Made by a program: the position numbers and the translations under genes
Part shown: positions 8,896-20,800 of the stretch, one piece after another
How positions within the stretch are numbered: the first letter of the stretch is position 1
How the letters are laid out: each line of letters begins with the position of its first letter
Notes under the pieces: model-generated
Database searches by the model: none
What the model was told of the DNA's origin: nothing
What the model saw: the letters and a program-made list of their open reading frames with translations, nothing else
NCBI GenBank assembly: GCA_002633005.1
Contig: NMRA01000058.1
Coordinates: 101,585-163,584 of the forward strand
Source: Phoronis australis
Taxonomy: Eukaryota; Phoronida; Phoronidae
Reading direction: 5' to 3'
DNA: 62,000 nucleotides

Positions 8896-11800
8896 GTAAG
8901 TCTTGTCATGGCAGTGGTTGTGATTGTAGTATCATGACGTGCTGTTGTCTTGATGACCACATGTAGTTGTTAAAGATATAAAAATTGTTATTATTAAAAT
9001 TGTAGGTAATTTTTATTTGTTCATTCTTCAAATTTGTTTTCTTCTCTTATGTGCTCACATTTTTGTCATTTAAGAAATCACAGGAAACGAGCATTTCGTA
9101 GTTTTGGGATATGTCCAGTAGAATACAAATTATTCAGTGAAATCTCTTTGACCAGTGCGTGAAGAACAGTTCCTAATTGTTCTACTCCAGCAAACTTGCC
9201 CAGTTTGTTGTGCTTAGGGCTCACTTGGTCTTGCCAAGACTGGTCCTGTGTGGAAGTGAGTTAAAATGATATTTCACACAGAAATGCATTGTGTTCAAGG
9301 GGGTTGAGTCCTTGGATCAAATTAGTTTGCTGAGCTTGGGGTGTTGAAGGCCTTTGTGAATGTGTTGACACCATGAGAGTTAAGAGCTGATGAGTTGCTC
9401 TAAAGGTGGGTTGATGTAAGAAATAGTGACATTGAGTCTTCGTTCAGTGCTCTGTTTCTCCGAGTCCTCATGAGTTGTGGGGAGCAAGAGGTCTTAAGTG
9501 TCCAGTCCTGGTGGTGCTTGGCTTTCATAAAATACCAGTACTCTATTCAACAGAGCTGCAAATTATGTCTCCAGACCTGAAGATTGCAAAACTGAGACAC
9601 GTCTCGGCAGAACTGAAAGCCAAACCATACAAAGACTGGGCACAAAAGACTCTTGCCCCACCTTTCAGATCAGCTATGCCACAATGATGTCAACACCTAC
9701 ATGAAGCCCATCAACTAATTTTACTAAAGACCCTACCCCCTTTGCTCACCATTGCTATATGATATATCAACTCTCCTTGAATGATTGCTCCATCAGTGAA
9801 GTTTTTGTGAGAATTATGTACACTCAGATACTGGATTTTGGACAGCATTGTAGACCCCAGGGTATGTGGTTTCAGGACTGGTTACAGCTGTCAGCATATC
9901 CTTATTGGGGCCCCCGATGACCAGAAGCAATTATTGGAGTCCTGGTATATGGCTGGGGTTGAACTTGGTGTTTGATGCTTTACCTCATCAGATTCTGATC
10001 GGGAAGTTGAGGGCCTATGGAATGACTGCTGAGGGCTGTACCCTGCTTTGGTCTTACCTCATGTACCAAAAACAGCACGTCAATGTCTCAAAAACTATTA
10101 GTTGATGGATGAGACTTAATAAGGGTGTCCTCCAAGGGTCAGTGATCGATCTGGTACTATTTAATGTATCTACTAATCGCTCTTTGGGAACTTTATTGAA
10201 TTTTGCTGGTGAATTTATGTGAAGTTCACAACAGAGGATGACAACTTTCAGACGGATCGGGCTACCGGAGTGTCCCTAGTGCCATTTTTAGTTTTTTATG
10301 TTTACCTCTGTATCTTAAAGGGTCGTCAATGGATTTTCAAAAAATTTGGCATCTATTAGTGAGGTGATGCTATCATCCGGTTTTCGGTAAAATTCGAGGC
10401 ATTTTGCGCCACCTTGTGGCCATTTTTACTGTTTTTTCGAGTCTTGTCATTTGACGTCTGCCTTTCTGTCAACCAAACCACTCTAAGGATGGTTTTGGAA
10501 ATTGGCATTTATGTTCCTAATGTGAAGAGGAAGTCTGACGATGATTTTCTGATGACGTTATCTACTTTGGCGCCTCATAGTGGCAGTTATGTTTTTTGCA
10601 CTTATAGCCTCTTCGTGGCAATTTCATTTTTTCGTTATCCTGTTTTCTTAGAAGTTCCTTGACTGATTTTTATGAAATTTGAAATAGCTTTGATGACACA
10701 TACAAGTTTTCAGACGGATTCGACATTTTTTGCGCCATCTAGTTGCCATTTTTATGTTCCAAGTAAACACCTCTAGAACCACACCGTTGGCGGTGCATTC
10801 GTGTGTGCATTTCAACGCTCTGCGTTGCTCTTGTCTTATTTTTTCAGATCCCTGGTAATATAAGTTTCAAACGTAATGGAGAGTTCATAGACACAGTGCA
10901 GAAGCGAGGTCCTCGTGCCTTTGGTATACTATATGATGGACTCATTTATACAGAACAGTTCCATCTTGCCGATTTGTTGAAACCTGAAATGGCTCCAAGT
11001 GATCCAGCATTCAAGTCTTCTGTGGGTCAGACAGCTAGTGTTACAATGCCTGTTCTAGAACATCAGTTATCAAATCCAGTTTCAGCATCTGATGATATTG
11101 ACAACAGAATTAATGTCGACAACATTGAAGGTATGGACTAAGTTGATGCAAGTTTGATATTGTGAAAGCTCTTTGTAAGTGATTCATGTACTGTTTTAAT
11201 GAAACAAAAACAATTATCGTTTTGTCATGAGTGTTCTTAACAAATGCATAAACCGTGTTATTTTGAATTATATACTAGAAATTGTTTACTTAAAGCTGGA
11301 ATGAAATGTGTTAAAAATTGTTCTATATTGTTCTGTTTTAGAAGGAGCTTGGCCATCTGAGGAAAGTTTTCAGGTCAAAGTGAAGCCAATCTCTTGGCCT
11401 TTCGTTCCAAGAACTGATGCTCGGGTAACTTTTGTGTAATATCCAGTCCTGAAATGGTTCTTCACAATTCATGTTTAGTTTTGGTTCAGTCAGACAATGT
11501 TAGGGGTTTACTTTCTAGAATGGAATTACTGCGCATGACCTAGGTTTTGACATAATATATTTGTAAGTTTCTTAGTAACTTGACAGCAGATGTATGGATT
11601 CAACTACTGCTGTGGTTCCTAATGGCAGTTTGTTTTTATGCTCTCAAATATTTACATGTGGACACATTATGCTGTCATCTCTATCCATCCGTCTGGCGTC
11701 CCCTGCTCTATCTCCAAAGCCCTTTGACGTATGTACATGAAATTTGGCACATCATGGATGGGATGGCATTAGCGAACTTTCGGACGGATCCGACTACCGG

Positions 11801-14800
11801 TGTGCCCCCTAGTGGCAATTTTAGTTTTTTACATTTACCTCTATCTTCAAAGGTCCTCATTGTATTTTCATAAAATTTGGCATATAAGCATCTATTAGTG
11901 ACATGACACTATCCTCCCATTTTCCGATGGATTCAACATAGTTTGCACCACCTAGTGGCCATTTTTACTGTTTTCAAAACCGCTCTAAGGATGATTGTGA
12001 AAATTGGCATGTATGTTCTTACTATGAAGAGGACGAATGACGATGATTTTCCGACAATTTCGACTACTGTGGCGCCTCCTAGTGGCAGTTTTTTTTTACG
12101 CCCATGGCTGTATCTTCTAAACCATTCTCAGGATCTTCACTTAATGTAGCAAGGGTATTTATATGATGGTGATAATGGACTGCCGGGACTTGCGGACGGA
12201 TCTGATTACTGGTGTGCCCCCTTGTGGGAATTTTATTTTTTTGTGTTTACCTCTGTATCTTCAAAGGACCTCAAAGTATTTTCATAAAATTTGGCATATG
12301 GGCATCTACTAGTAAGATGACGCTATCCTCGTGTTTTTGGATAGATTCAATGTAGTTTGCGCCACTAAGTGGCCAATTTTTCTATTTTCGAGCCTGTTTT
12401 TTGGCGTCCACCCCTCTATCAACCCAACTAAAGATGATAGTGAAAATTGGCATGTTTATTCTTACTAAAAGAGGACGCTGAAGATGATTTTTCCACGACT
12501 TTGACTACTGTGGCACCTCCTAGTGGCAGTTCTTTTTTTGCACGCATGGCTGTATCTCCTAAACCATTTGCAGGATCTTTACTAAATTTTGCAAGACTTT
12601 GTATTTGCATGATGTTGATAATGGATGACGACAACTTTTGGGCTGTTCTGAGTGCCGGTGTCTCTTCTTGTGGCAATTTTAGTTTTTTAGGTTTATTTTA
12701 GGTTTATCTCTTTGTCTTCAAAGGTCCTCATTAGATTTTCAGAAAATTTGGAATATAGGCATCTGTAGGTGAGATGATGCTATCGTCCCTAGTGGCCATT
12801 TTTGGTGTTTTCAAGGTTTTTGGCGTCCACCATTCTAAGGGTGGTTTTGAAAATTGGCATATATGATCTCAGTGTGAAGAGGGCGATTGACGATGACGAC
12901 TTCGACTACTGTGGCTCCTCCTAGTGGTATTTTTGTTTGGTTTGCTCCAATAGCTGCATCTCCTAAACCCACTGCAGGATATCTATTAAATTGAGTAATT
13001 GTATTTATACGGTGGCCCGAAAGTATCATCGCTATTTTAGTTTATTAATTTTTTTTTATTTTTCCTTTTCCACATAGGATGAAATATTTCAACCTAGGTG
13101 GAAATTATTTCAACCTAGGTGGAAATTATTTTCAGCCGGGTGGAAAATATTTCAACCTATGTGGAAATTATTTTCACCTGGGGGTGAAATTTTTCACCCG
13201 GGTGGAAATTATTTCAACCTAGGTGGAAATTATTTTCACCCGGGTGGAAAATATTTCAACCTAGGTGGAAATTATTTTCACCCGGGTGGAAAATATTTCA
13301 ACCTAGGTGGAAATTATTTTCACGCGGGTGGAAATTATTTCAACCTAGGTGGAAATTATTTTCACCCGGGTGGAAATTATTTTCACCCGGGTGGAAATTA
13401 TTTCAACCTAGGTGGAAATTATTTTCACCCGGGTGGAAATTATTTTCACCTGGGTGAAAATGTTATACATCCGGGCACCTATTTTCATCTGTGTTGTGAT
13501 TGGATGAAGTCTTGTAGGTGAAGGTCGATTGGGCCAGCCATTTTGTTCAACAAAGTTCAGATTAGGTTGCAATGTCGGCGCCTTATCTGCCTCTTGGATT
13601 TGCCGCGGACTTTAACAGAGACAGTGTGATTACGTATTGCTCCTAGTTCCAAAACAACTCTCTGAATAAAGTTGCCGGATTTCAGCAACGAAACCAAGCC
13701 ATTAACAAATATAGTGTATGGTGTAGAACGTTGAGAAATTTCCGATAAATAAATGACATATTATTGTTGTTGTCCAAAAGCCCCACCCTTCCCGTGCTGA
13801 CAGGTTTCAAAGACTTAAAGTTACACAACTAGCAACAAAAGGCACAGATAGTATTTTAATATCCCAGAAATGGTAAAAGACGTATGGTGAATCACATCTT
13901 ATGGATTCACAAGAGGATACAAATTTTGGTAAACAACTAGAATGATTAATGAATTATACACCAGTCTTAAAAATTACTTAACATTGTTTCTAATTAGAGT
14001 ATAATTGTCAGCAGTATCAGAAATGTCACTAACCAATAGTGTAATAAAACACATAATTTCTCATTAAAATACGTATTTGTGTATGACCATTGCAATGACA
14101 ATCACTTTCAGTAACCAGAAAAAATTCCAAATTAGTAACGTTTTCGGGGGGGGGGGTGGGCAAGCGAAATTCCTTGCACAGATTGTCCTGTATATGCTAA
14201 CACTCTAACACATATGTCTGCAAAAATGTGGTGGCAGAATGATCTAACCGATTGACATGAATAAACAAAACAAAGATCATTGTTTTTAGAGTACTACAAA
14301 AGGGTGTGCAGCTATGGCTTGACACGTGACTTGTTCCTAGCGCAAGTAGATGACGCCACGTTAACCAAACGACGTACAAGCATGAAAATAATTTCCACCC
14401 GGGTGAAAATAATTTCCACCTAGGTTGAAATAGTTTCCACCCAGGTGAAAATAGTTTCCAACCAGGTGAAAATAGTTTCCACCTAGGTTGAATTATTTCC
14501 ACCTAGGTGGAAAATGAAAAATGAAAAAATATTTAAACAAAAGTAGCGATGATACTTTCGGGCCACCGTAGTAATCGTATTTATATGAAGCTAACAACAG
14601 ACAACAACGTCATTCAGGCGGATCCCCCGAACGCTGTGCCCCGTATTGCAGTTTCATTTTTTACGTTTTCCTTCGTTTCTCTTATGTTTGTTGACAGATT
14701 TTTATGAAATTTAAGAATTACTTTCTATTAAAGAAGCGATGGCATGTTCCCATTTTCAGGTGGGTTGGACGTTTTTGCACCATTTGTGGCCATTTTTATG

Positions 14801-17800
14801 AAACAAACAAACAACCGTAGAAGCACACCGTTTATGGTGCATTCGTGGGCCTATTTCAATGCTCTGCGTTGCTCTTGTTTATGTTTGACTTTGTATCTTT
14901 GGAGTTCTCTGACAGATTTTCATGAAATTTGGTAATTTATTTCATGAGACAACAGCATTTTCCCAATTTTGGATGGGTTCAATGTATCAGGGCTTGGAAT
15001 TTTCCGCGGAAACGTGGATTTCCGCTTTTTTCAAATGTTCTGTCCGCGTATTTTATTATATTTTCGCGTAATAAAAATCGGATTTGATGTAAAATTTCCG
15101 CGGCAAATTTCTTACCGCAGCGTTGCCGACGACTTTCACCTGGAAAAGCGGAAGTTGCTCTTTATGTTTCGGAGGAACGTAAATTGTCAACATTGCCGGG
15201 GCATCTGGGATAGTGTGGTGGATTTCCTCAATGGCGGGTCGTGTGATTGTAAACCGCGGCGACAAATACTACGACTCTGCAGCCAAAAAAGTTTGGAGGT
15301 GGGAGTGGCGGACGAGCTAAGACAGACGCAGACGCACGCTTCCGGAGGTGGTACCGTTTTTTTTTTTAGTGCTCTCGACTTTTGTCGGCAAAAGGTCCAC
15401 ACATGCGCGCATGTTTCGGGCCGTAAAAATTTCCGCGTTTTTTGCCATTGGTCATTCCAAGCCCTGATGTATTCTGTGCCACGTAATGGCATTTTTTATG
15501 CTAGAAATAAACATCCCTTAAAGCACACCATTTGCGGGGCACATTTCAATGCTCTGCGTTGCTCTTCTAATTGTTTACGTTCACTACAACCCATACAGTA
15601 AATAGTTTACAAATAGAACTTTGAAATCATTACTAAAGTTAAGATCACACCTGCTAATTGTTGTCAGATCATGCCTAGTGCCCCCTGGTGGCAATTGTAA
15701 TTTTGATGTCCACCTTGTTATTTGCAAATCACTGCTTCATTAATGTCCATAAAATTCAGCGACTTTGTTTTTAGGTTATTAGAGAATTTTTCAGTCAATT
15801 TTCAAATGACATGAAAAGAATCTAGACACCATCACCAGTTAAGATAGTGTGACTCTACTGGTTTGTGTACCTTAAAATTTACGCACTTTGATCAAAGACT
15901 TGATGCTGCTGTAGTTAATTACATCTCCTAAAGCTGCCCGTGTTATCCTTCTCTAGATAATCATAAACACTGGAGGTTACAAAATTTTTTGTTTTGAAAG
16001 TTTTTAAGTAGCATATTTGAATATTTCATGAAAAGAGTGGTTTTTGAAAATCAGACAAGAAATGTCACTCTTACAACCTAAATTTTTGGTATAATCTTGC
16101 CACATTATGCTCTTCAATTATTCTTTTGGGTGTGCAGCATAATTGGACCAATTACCTAACCATTAAGCAGAGTTTGATTTTGAGGTAAGCCAAGTGTACA
16201 ATTCTTGGCATGAGAAGTGGCACTTTTCCCCCAACACGCAGTACTGGAAATGTTTAAAATTATGAGCACTTAGTTGTTTTCTTTGCATATAGTGGTTGGA
16301 CATTAGTGCTTGCTTTTCACATGATATTCATTCCTGTTTTTCTTGTTTCCATATATGTCAACCAACTATCTTCAAAATTAACCTTAATTTAAATATTCAT
16401 GTCTCATTTTGGAAAGTTTAAAAACCAAAACCCTCTAGTTGCAAACTTCAATGTAAACTTGCCTGTTCTTGTCATCAGTATCCTATTCTTGTTTGGGTTG
16501 TTCATATTATATGAGAACGTTTTCACAAAATGTTGTTCTTTGGTTTTAGGATTATAGAATGACGAGTGTTCCCCGTGGAAGAGCAATAATCATCAATAAT
16601 GAAAGATTTAAAGGAAAGTTGTCGCAGCGAACTGGAACAAATGTTGATTCCTACAACATTAACATGCTATTTCAAGGTCTTCATTTCAAGACTGTAGTTC
16701 ATAGGAACCAAACAGCTGATGTAAGTTTATTTTTAGGAGCCCCAATTACATTGAGTGGTACCTAGTAAACCCATCAATGAGAGCTCTGTGTACAATGTTT
16801 ATGCAACACAACTGAGGGTATACTATTATTGGCACCAATTGTCATTACCTGTCTATTATATTCATGGCTTAGTTGGTCCCTTAAACCTCTCTGATAAGTA
16901 AGTCTTAAAAGGAGCTTAATTGCATTGAATGCATCTTGAAATCTTCGGGTCACTGAGAAAAGGGTCACTTATAACTCTAGTGCATGTGCAATGTTTTGCC
17001 AAAAATAATTAATTTTGACCTTAAAGGCAAGTTTCAGATACCCCCTGAATATAATGCCGTGTAACTTCACAGAATCAGATAAGTCTCTTTCATGTTCGTC
17101 CAAATTTAGCAAATGTTTTATGAGATGTGTACTATATTGTAGTATTTATTCACTGTGAACTTCAAGCCTGGATCACCAGCAGATGAGTCACCCATTCTGT
17201 CATCACAAACTGGGCTTTCCCTCACAATCTATGTAATATTCTTAGACTGGTTCTGTTGAACAATGACAGGTGTAAACAATCATTTGTTATTGCATGGTGC
17301 ACAAGTCTGAGATTTTTTGATGACTGGGGCACTTTGGTGCTTATAATTTTAAAGAACGGTTCTGAGTCACGGATTTCTTTGATCAGATGCTCTATCGCAA
17401 GCTTTTTCATTCTAGGTGAATACAACGCAACTGTTCATTCCTGATCATGAAACCCACCAAATTCAATATTTGCATAGAAAATTTTGATCTTTTTTGGATT
17501 ATTTAACAAGGGAAAGTAGTTTAATATTCATCTGGCACAGTTTCTTCGTAAGAACTAGTCCATAAGGTTGTGCTCATGATCTCAGATTTTCAAGAGTTAT
17601 GAGCGTCTGGTAGGTGTTAACGTGCAGAGAAAATTGAATGAATGTCATGTTATGCATAAAAACGATGCTTTGGATTTTGATACCACAAATTAGGCAGTCT
17701 AGAGGTGGTACCAAGGTGTGGGGGTAGTTTGCAAACAAACTGCAAGAAACGGTCCCTTTAAAAGCAAATGAATACACACTTAAAGGTTGGTCATGTCTGA

Positions 17801-20800
17801 TTATTCTTTACTTCTCAGAGGTCTGTGGCCTCATATTACAGCACGTGTATCTAATATCATTGGTAATGAATTACCCTAACTTTTTAGCAAATCAAAGCTA
17901 TTCTAAGGTCTGAAGCAGCCGATGAATTCCATGAAAACGCTGACTGTTTTGTACTTGTTGTCCTGTCGCATGGAGAGCAGGATGTTATTTATGGAACAGA
18001 TGAGCAGACAGTCTCCTTCAAAGAGTTGTATGAGCAGTTTGACGGCAACAATTGCCCTCAGTTAAAGAACAAGCCCAAGCTGTTTTTCATTCAAGCGTGC
18101 CAGGGCGGTGAGTAGTTTGTTACTGGATCTGACATTATTTTGAAACACCCTAGTTGTACAGTTTTTGTATGTAGCAAGGATAATAAGTCACCATGCAAAG
18201 TGAGAATACTGTCTATTAAGTTTAACTTCTAATCATGTACTTAACACCGATGTAACATTTCCTATTCACGTCAGTCACCATTTTATGTGTCTAAATATTT
18301 ATATGTAAAATTACCATAATGAGAATTGGCATGTTTGTTCCTAGAAAGTTGACGATGAATTTCAGAAGGATCTGACTCTGCCGGGCACCCTAGTGGCTTT
18401 TTCACAGTTGTATCTTTGGAATTGTAGGTTTCTATTAAGGAGATGGCAACCCTCTTCCATTTTCAGACCTCTTTGCGCCACCTAGTGGCCATATTAAAAA
18501 TTTCCGAATCGTTTCTGGTGTCCGCCTTTCTATGTGCCAAACGGCATTAAGGATCATGAAAATTGTCAGGTGTCTTTCTGATGAGGAGGCCTCAGCTGGC
18601 GTTGGTTTTCAGACATGTTCGACTGCTCTGGTGCCTCCTAGTTTTTTTTTTGTTTTTTGTGAGATGTCTTTCTATGGAGCTGACAGGAGATGATGGCAAG
18701 TTTCAGAGCAATCCGACAATTGGCAATTTCGTCTTTTTTGCGTCCTTAGCTGTATCTCCTTTGAAGAGTCTTTGAGAAATTTTGCAATTGTTATACTATA
18801 AATGTAACTATGGCTGCCTACAACTTTTGGATGGTTCTGATTACATCTGTACCCACTATTGGCAATTTTAGTTTTTTGATTTGTCGTGTCTTCAGAGTTC
18901 TTTGGCGGTTTGTACTGAAACTTGGCGAACAAGATTCTGTCATGATCATAGCGATAACATCTTTCTGTTTTGGGATGTATTTGATTATCCTGGCTACCTA
19001 GTGGTCATTTTTGCCTAGTAAACACCCCTAGAAGCACACACTGTCGGTGTTATAGCCGTGGTCTCATTTCAGTGCTCTGTGCTTCTCTTGCTCTATTGTT
19101 TGTGACATTCGAGTTGTCAATAGGGACATCCTTGATTGCAAAATGACATTCAAATCTTGTTGTATTCACCCACAATGCTGCAATATCTGCCAAGCAGTTT
19201 TTGTAACCTCAATTTCACACCATTGGAGTTCCACGTGTTCTTTGTTGTTGTGGTATTCTTAAGAAGTTTTCCTGGAGTATTACTAGTGTGCTGTAAATTG
19301 CAACGAGGGCAGTTGTCGGACGATTTCATTGGTGGAAACAGAAACAAACAAGTTGCTTTTTTGGGACTTGTCTCATTTAATCGCAGATTACTTTAATGTG
19401 GGACTCCGAATTCTTGTGAAGGTCATGTGAATGTAATATAAAAGATGATTATTTTATAATCCAGGTATTTTTTTGTAACAGTTGCGAAGTTCAAGGTATA
19501 TCGTCTCAATATCTATGAAAACATTCACTTGTCAAAACAGCAGGAAAAGCCAGCACATGTGGTTAACTCTGCTTTCTGACCTGTAATGTCCATGTGTCAC
19601 TCGATGCTGTTGGCATGATATCACAAAAACAGAATTAGATTTTGCAGTAGAAGATAATCACTTACTTAGAGACGGTATAGGTTGGACGCAGACGTTTCGT
19701 CCTGGTCCTCCAGGTCTTTATCGATGAGTGATGGGTTTTCCACCTTTCACTGATTAAGTATGTTCGAATTCATGGGAAGTAAGTGTAGACCTCGCTCTCG
19801 GTTCAAGAGACATACTTAATCGCCGAAAGGCGGAAAACTCCTCACTCATCAATAAGGGCCTGGTGGACCTGGCCGAAACGTCTGCGTCCAACCTGTACCG
19901 TCTGTAAGTAAGTGATTATCTTCTACTGCAATGCCTCTAGAGACCAATGACCAACTTATTCTCCAGAATTAGATTTTGTACTCGAGGTACTGTAAGAGGG
20001 GGAACTCCATAGTCAATTTTGGTGACCTTGACTTCATTTTCAAGGACACAATGAAAAAATCACATTTGAGGCAATGTTGTTGGGCGGATATCTCAAGGAA
20101 GAAGCTTAGTATTAAGTCCATACTTTGTACTGAGGTGTAGATAGGGCAACTCCACCACCAGTTGATTTTGGTTACCTTGGCTTCATTTTCATGGTTACGG
20201 TGAAAAAATCAAGTTTTGACTTTTGACTTGGGGAAAATATTGTCGCACGATAACTCAAGAGTAGAGCATTAAATTATGTTCATATTGTTTTGGTCATCTT
20301 AACCTTGTCTTAATCATGTCATAGTGAAAAATGTAAGAATAGCACCACAACTCAGGAAGGGGGCTCGAGTGGCCATATTTGTACCAAGGTGTAGATGGAT
20401 TATCTCAATACACTAGTTGGTTTTGGAAATCTTGAGCTTGTTTTCCAGGTCACTGTGAGAAATGTAAGAGTTTGAATTGGAAAAAGTCATTTGCAATACA
20501 TTTATGAAAGAAAGTTTTACATTTTGCTCAAATGTATTTCATTGAGTTTTATTTAGTTCATATCCAGGCGCCAGGCTAATTTGGTTACCATGACCTCCTT
20601 TTCATGGTCATGTTGAGAAATATTAAGCTATAAATAAACTTTAAAGCCGAATTTTCTCATTTGAAAATGTTGTTAATTTGTATTCAATTGAGTAACCGTT
20701 TTCAAATATTGGGAAAATAGTGTTAGAAATATATTCATCTGGCTGATCTTTACACAAAACAATCATGCTAGAAAATGACAACCTAAAAATACGAGCATCC

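Larger units (their letters stand above)
8896..10847 (+). other. Caspase intron 1, with LINE and Helentron-like remnants
   Basis: It has a GTAAGT donor and a TTTTTTCAG acceptor. The first 900 bases show no recognisable feature. A decayed LINE RT fragment lies at about 9840-10170, and a 5'-truncated Helentron-like repeat fills the rest, ending only 14 nt before exon 2. Confidence 0.85.
13010..14569. mobile_element. Fold-back element with palindrome arrays and long target duplication
   Basis: Termini CGGTGGCCCGAAAGTATCAT and its inverted partner are about 27 bp. Just inside them lie arrays of 22-23-bp units around CCTAGG or CCCGGG palindromes (13076-13475 and, inverted, 14383-14514). The central 900 bp is unique, with a G run near 14147. 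Flanks share a 16-bp direct repeat (12994-13009 and 14570-14585, one mismatch). An uninterrupted relative of the host sequence at 57408 has that motif once, so it is a target duplication. No transposase is recognisable. Confidence 0.85.
11638..14877 (+). mobile_element. Helentron-like element, inner copy I (split by a fold-back)
   Basis: It begins at the 5' hairpin (here ATATTTACATGTGG, decayed) and the GCTGTCATCTCTATCC region, runs through about a dozen CTAGTGGC-bearing monomers, and ends with AATGCTCTGCGTT and GCTCTTG at 14877. It sits inside an outer copy whose sequence resumes as TTTATGTTTGACTTTGTATC, matching the unbroken monomer. A fold-back element occupies 13010-14569 within it. Confidence 0.8.
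11581..15568 (+). mobile_element. Helentron-like element, outer copy J (5' end not defined)
   Basis: Monomer sequence at 11590-11637 (ending GGCAGTTTGTTTTT) resumes after copy I at 14878. It is interrupted again by the hAT-like element and ends at CATTTCAATGCTCTGCGTTG and CTCTTC near 15568. Where the outer copy begins is unclear because its left part is short and diverged. Confidence 0.65.
11425..16549 (+). other. Caspase intron 3, with nested transposons
   Basis: This 5.1-kb intron holds two nested Helentron-like copies. The inner copy is split by a fold-back element (13010-14569) and the outer by a hAT-like element (14988-15466). From about 15600 to 16549 I see only AT-rich sequence without a supported feature. 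Confidence 0.8.

Noticed and set aside
8727-8960. 77-residue minus-strand frame
   Set aside because: It is the shadow of caspase exon 1 on the opposite strand.
13076-13475. CRISPR-like regular repeat
   Set aside because: Repeats are contiguous without unique spacers, the unit is palindromic, and the context is a eukaryotic fold-back transposon.
13159-13521. 120-residue open frame rich in HPGGNYFNLGGN repeats
   Set aside because: It is a by-product of the palindromic tandem array in the fold-back element; unit lengths keep the frame open and no start, domain or flanking gene structure supports a protein.
14969-15601. 210-residue open frame
   Set aside because: It starts in a Helentron-like monomer, crosses the whole hAT-like element with both target duplications, and ends in the monomer again, so it cannot be one gene.
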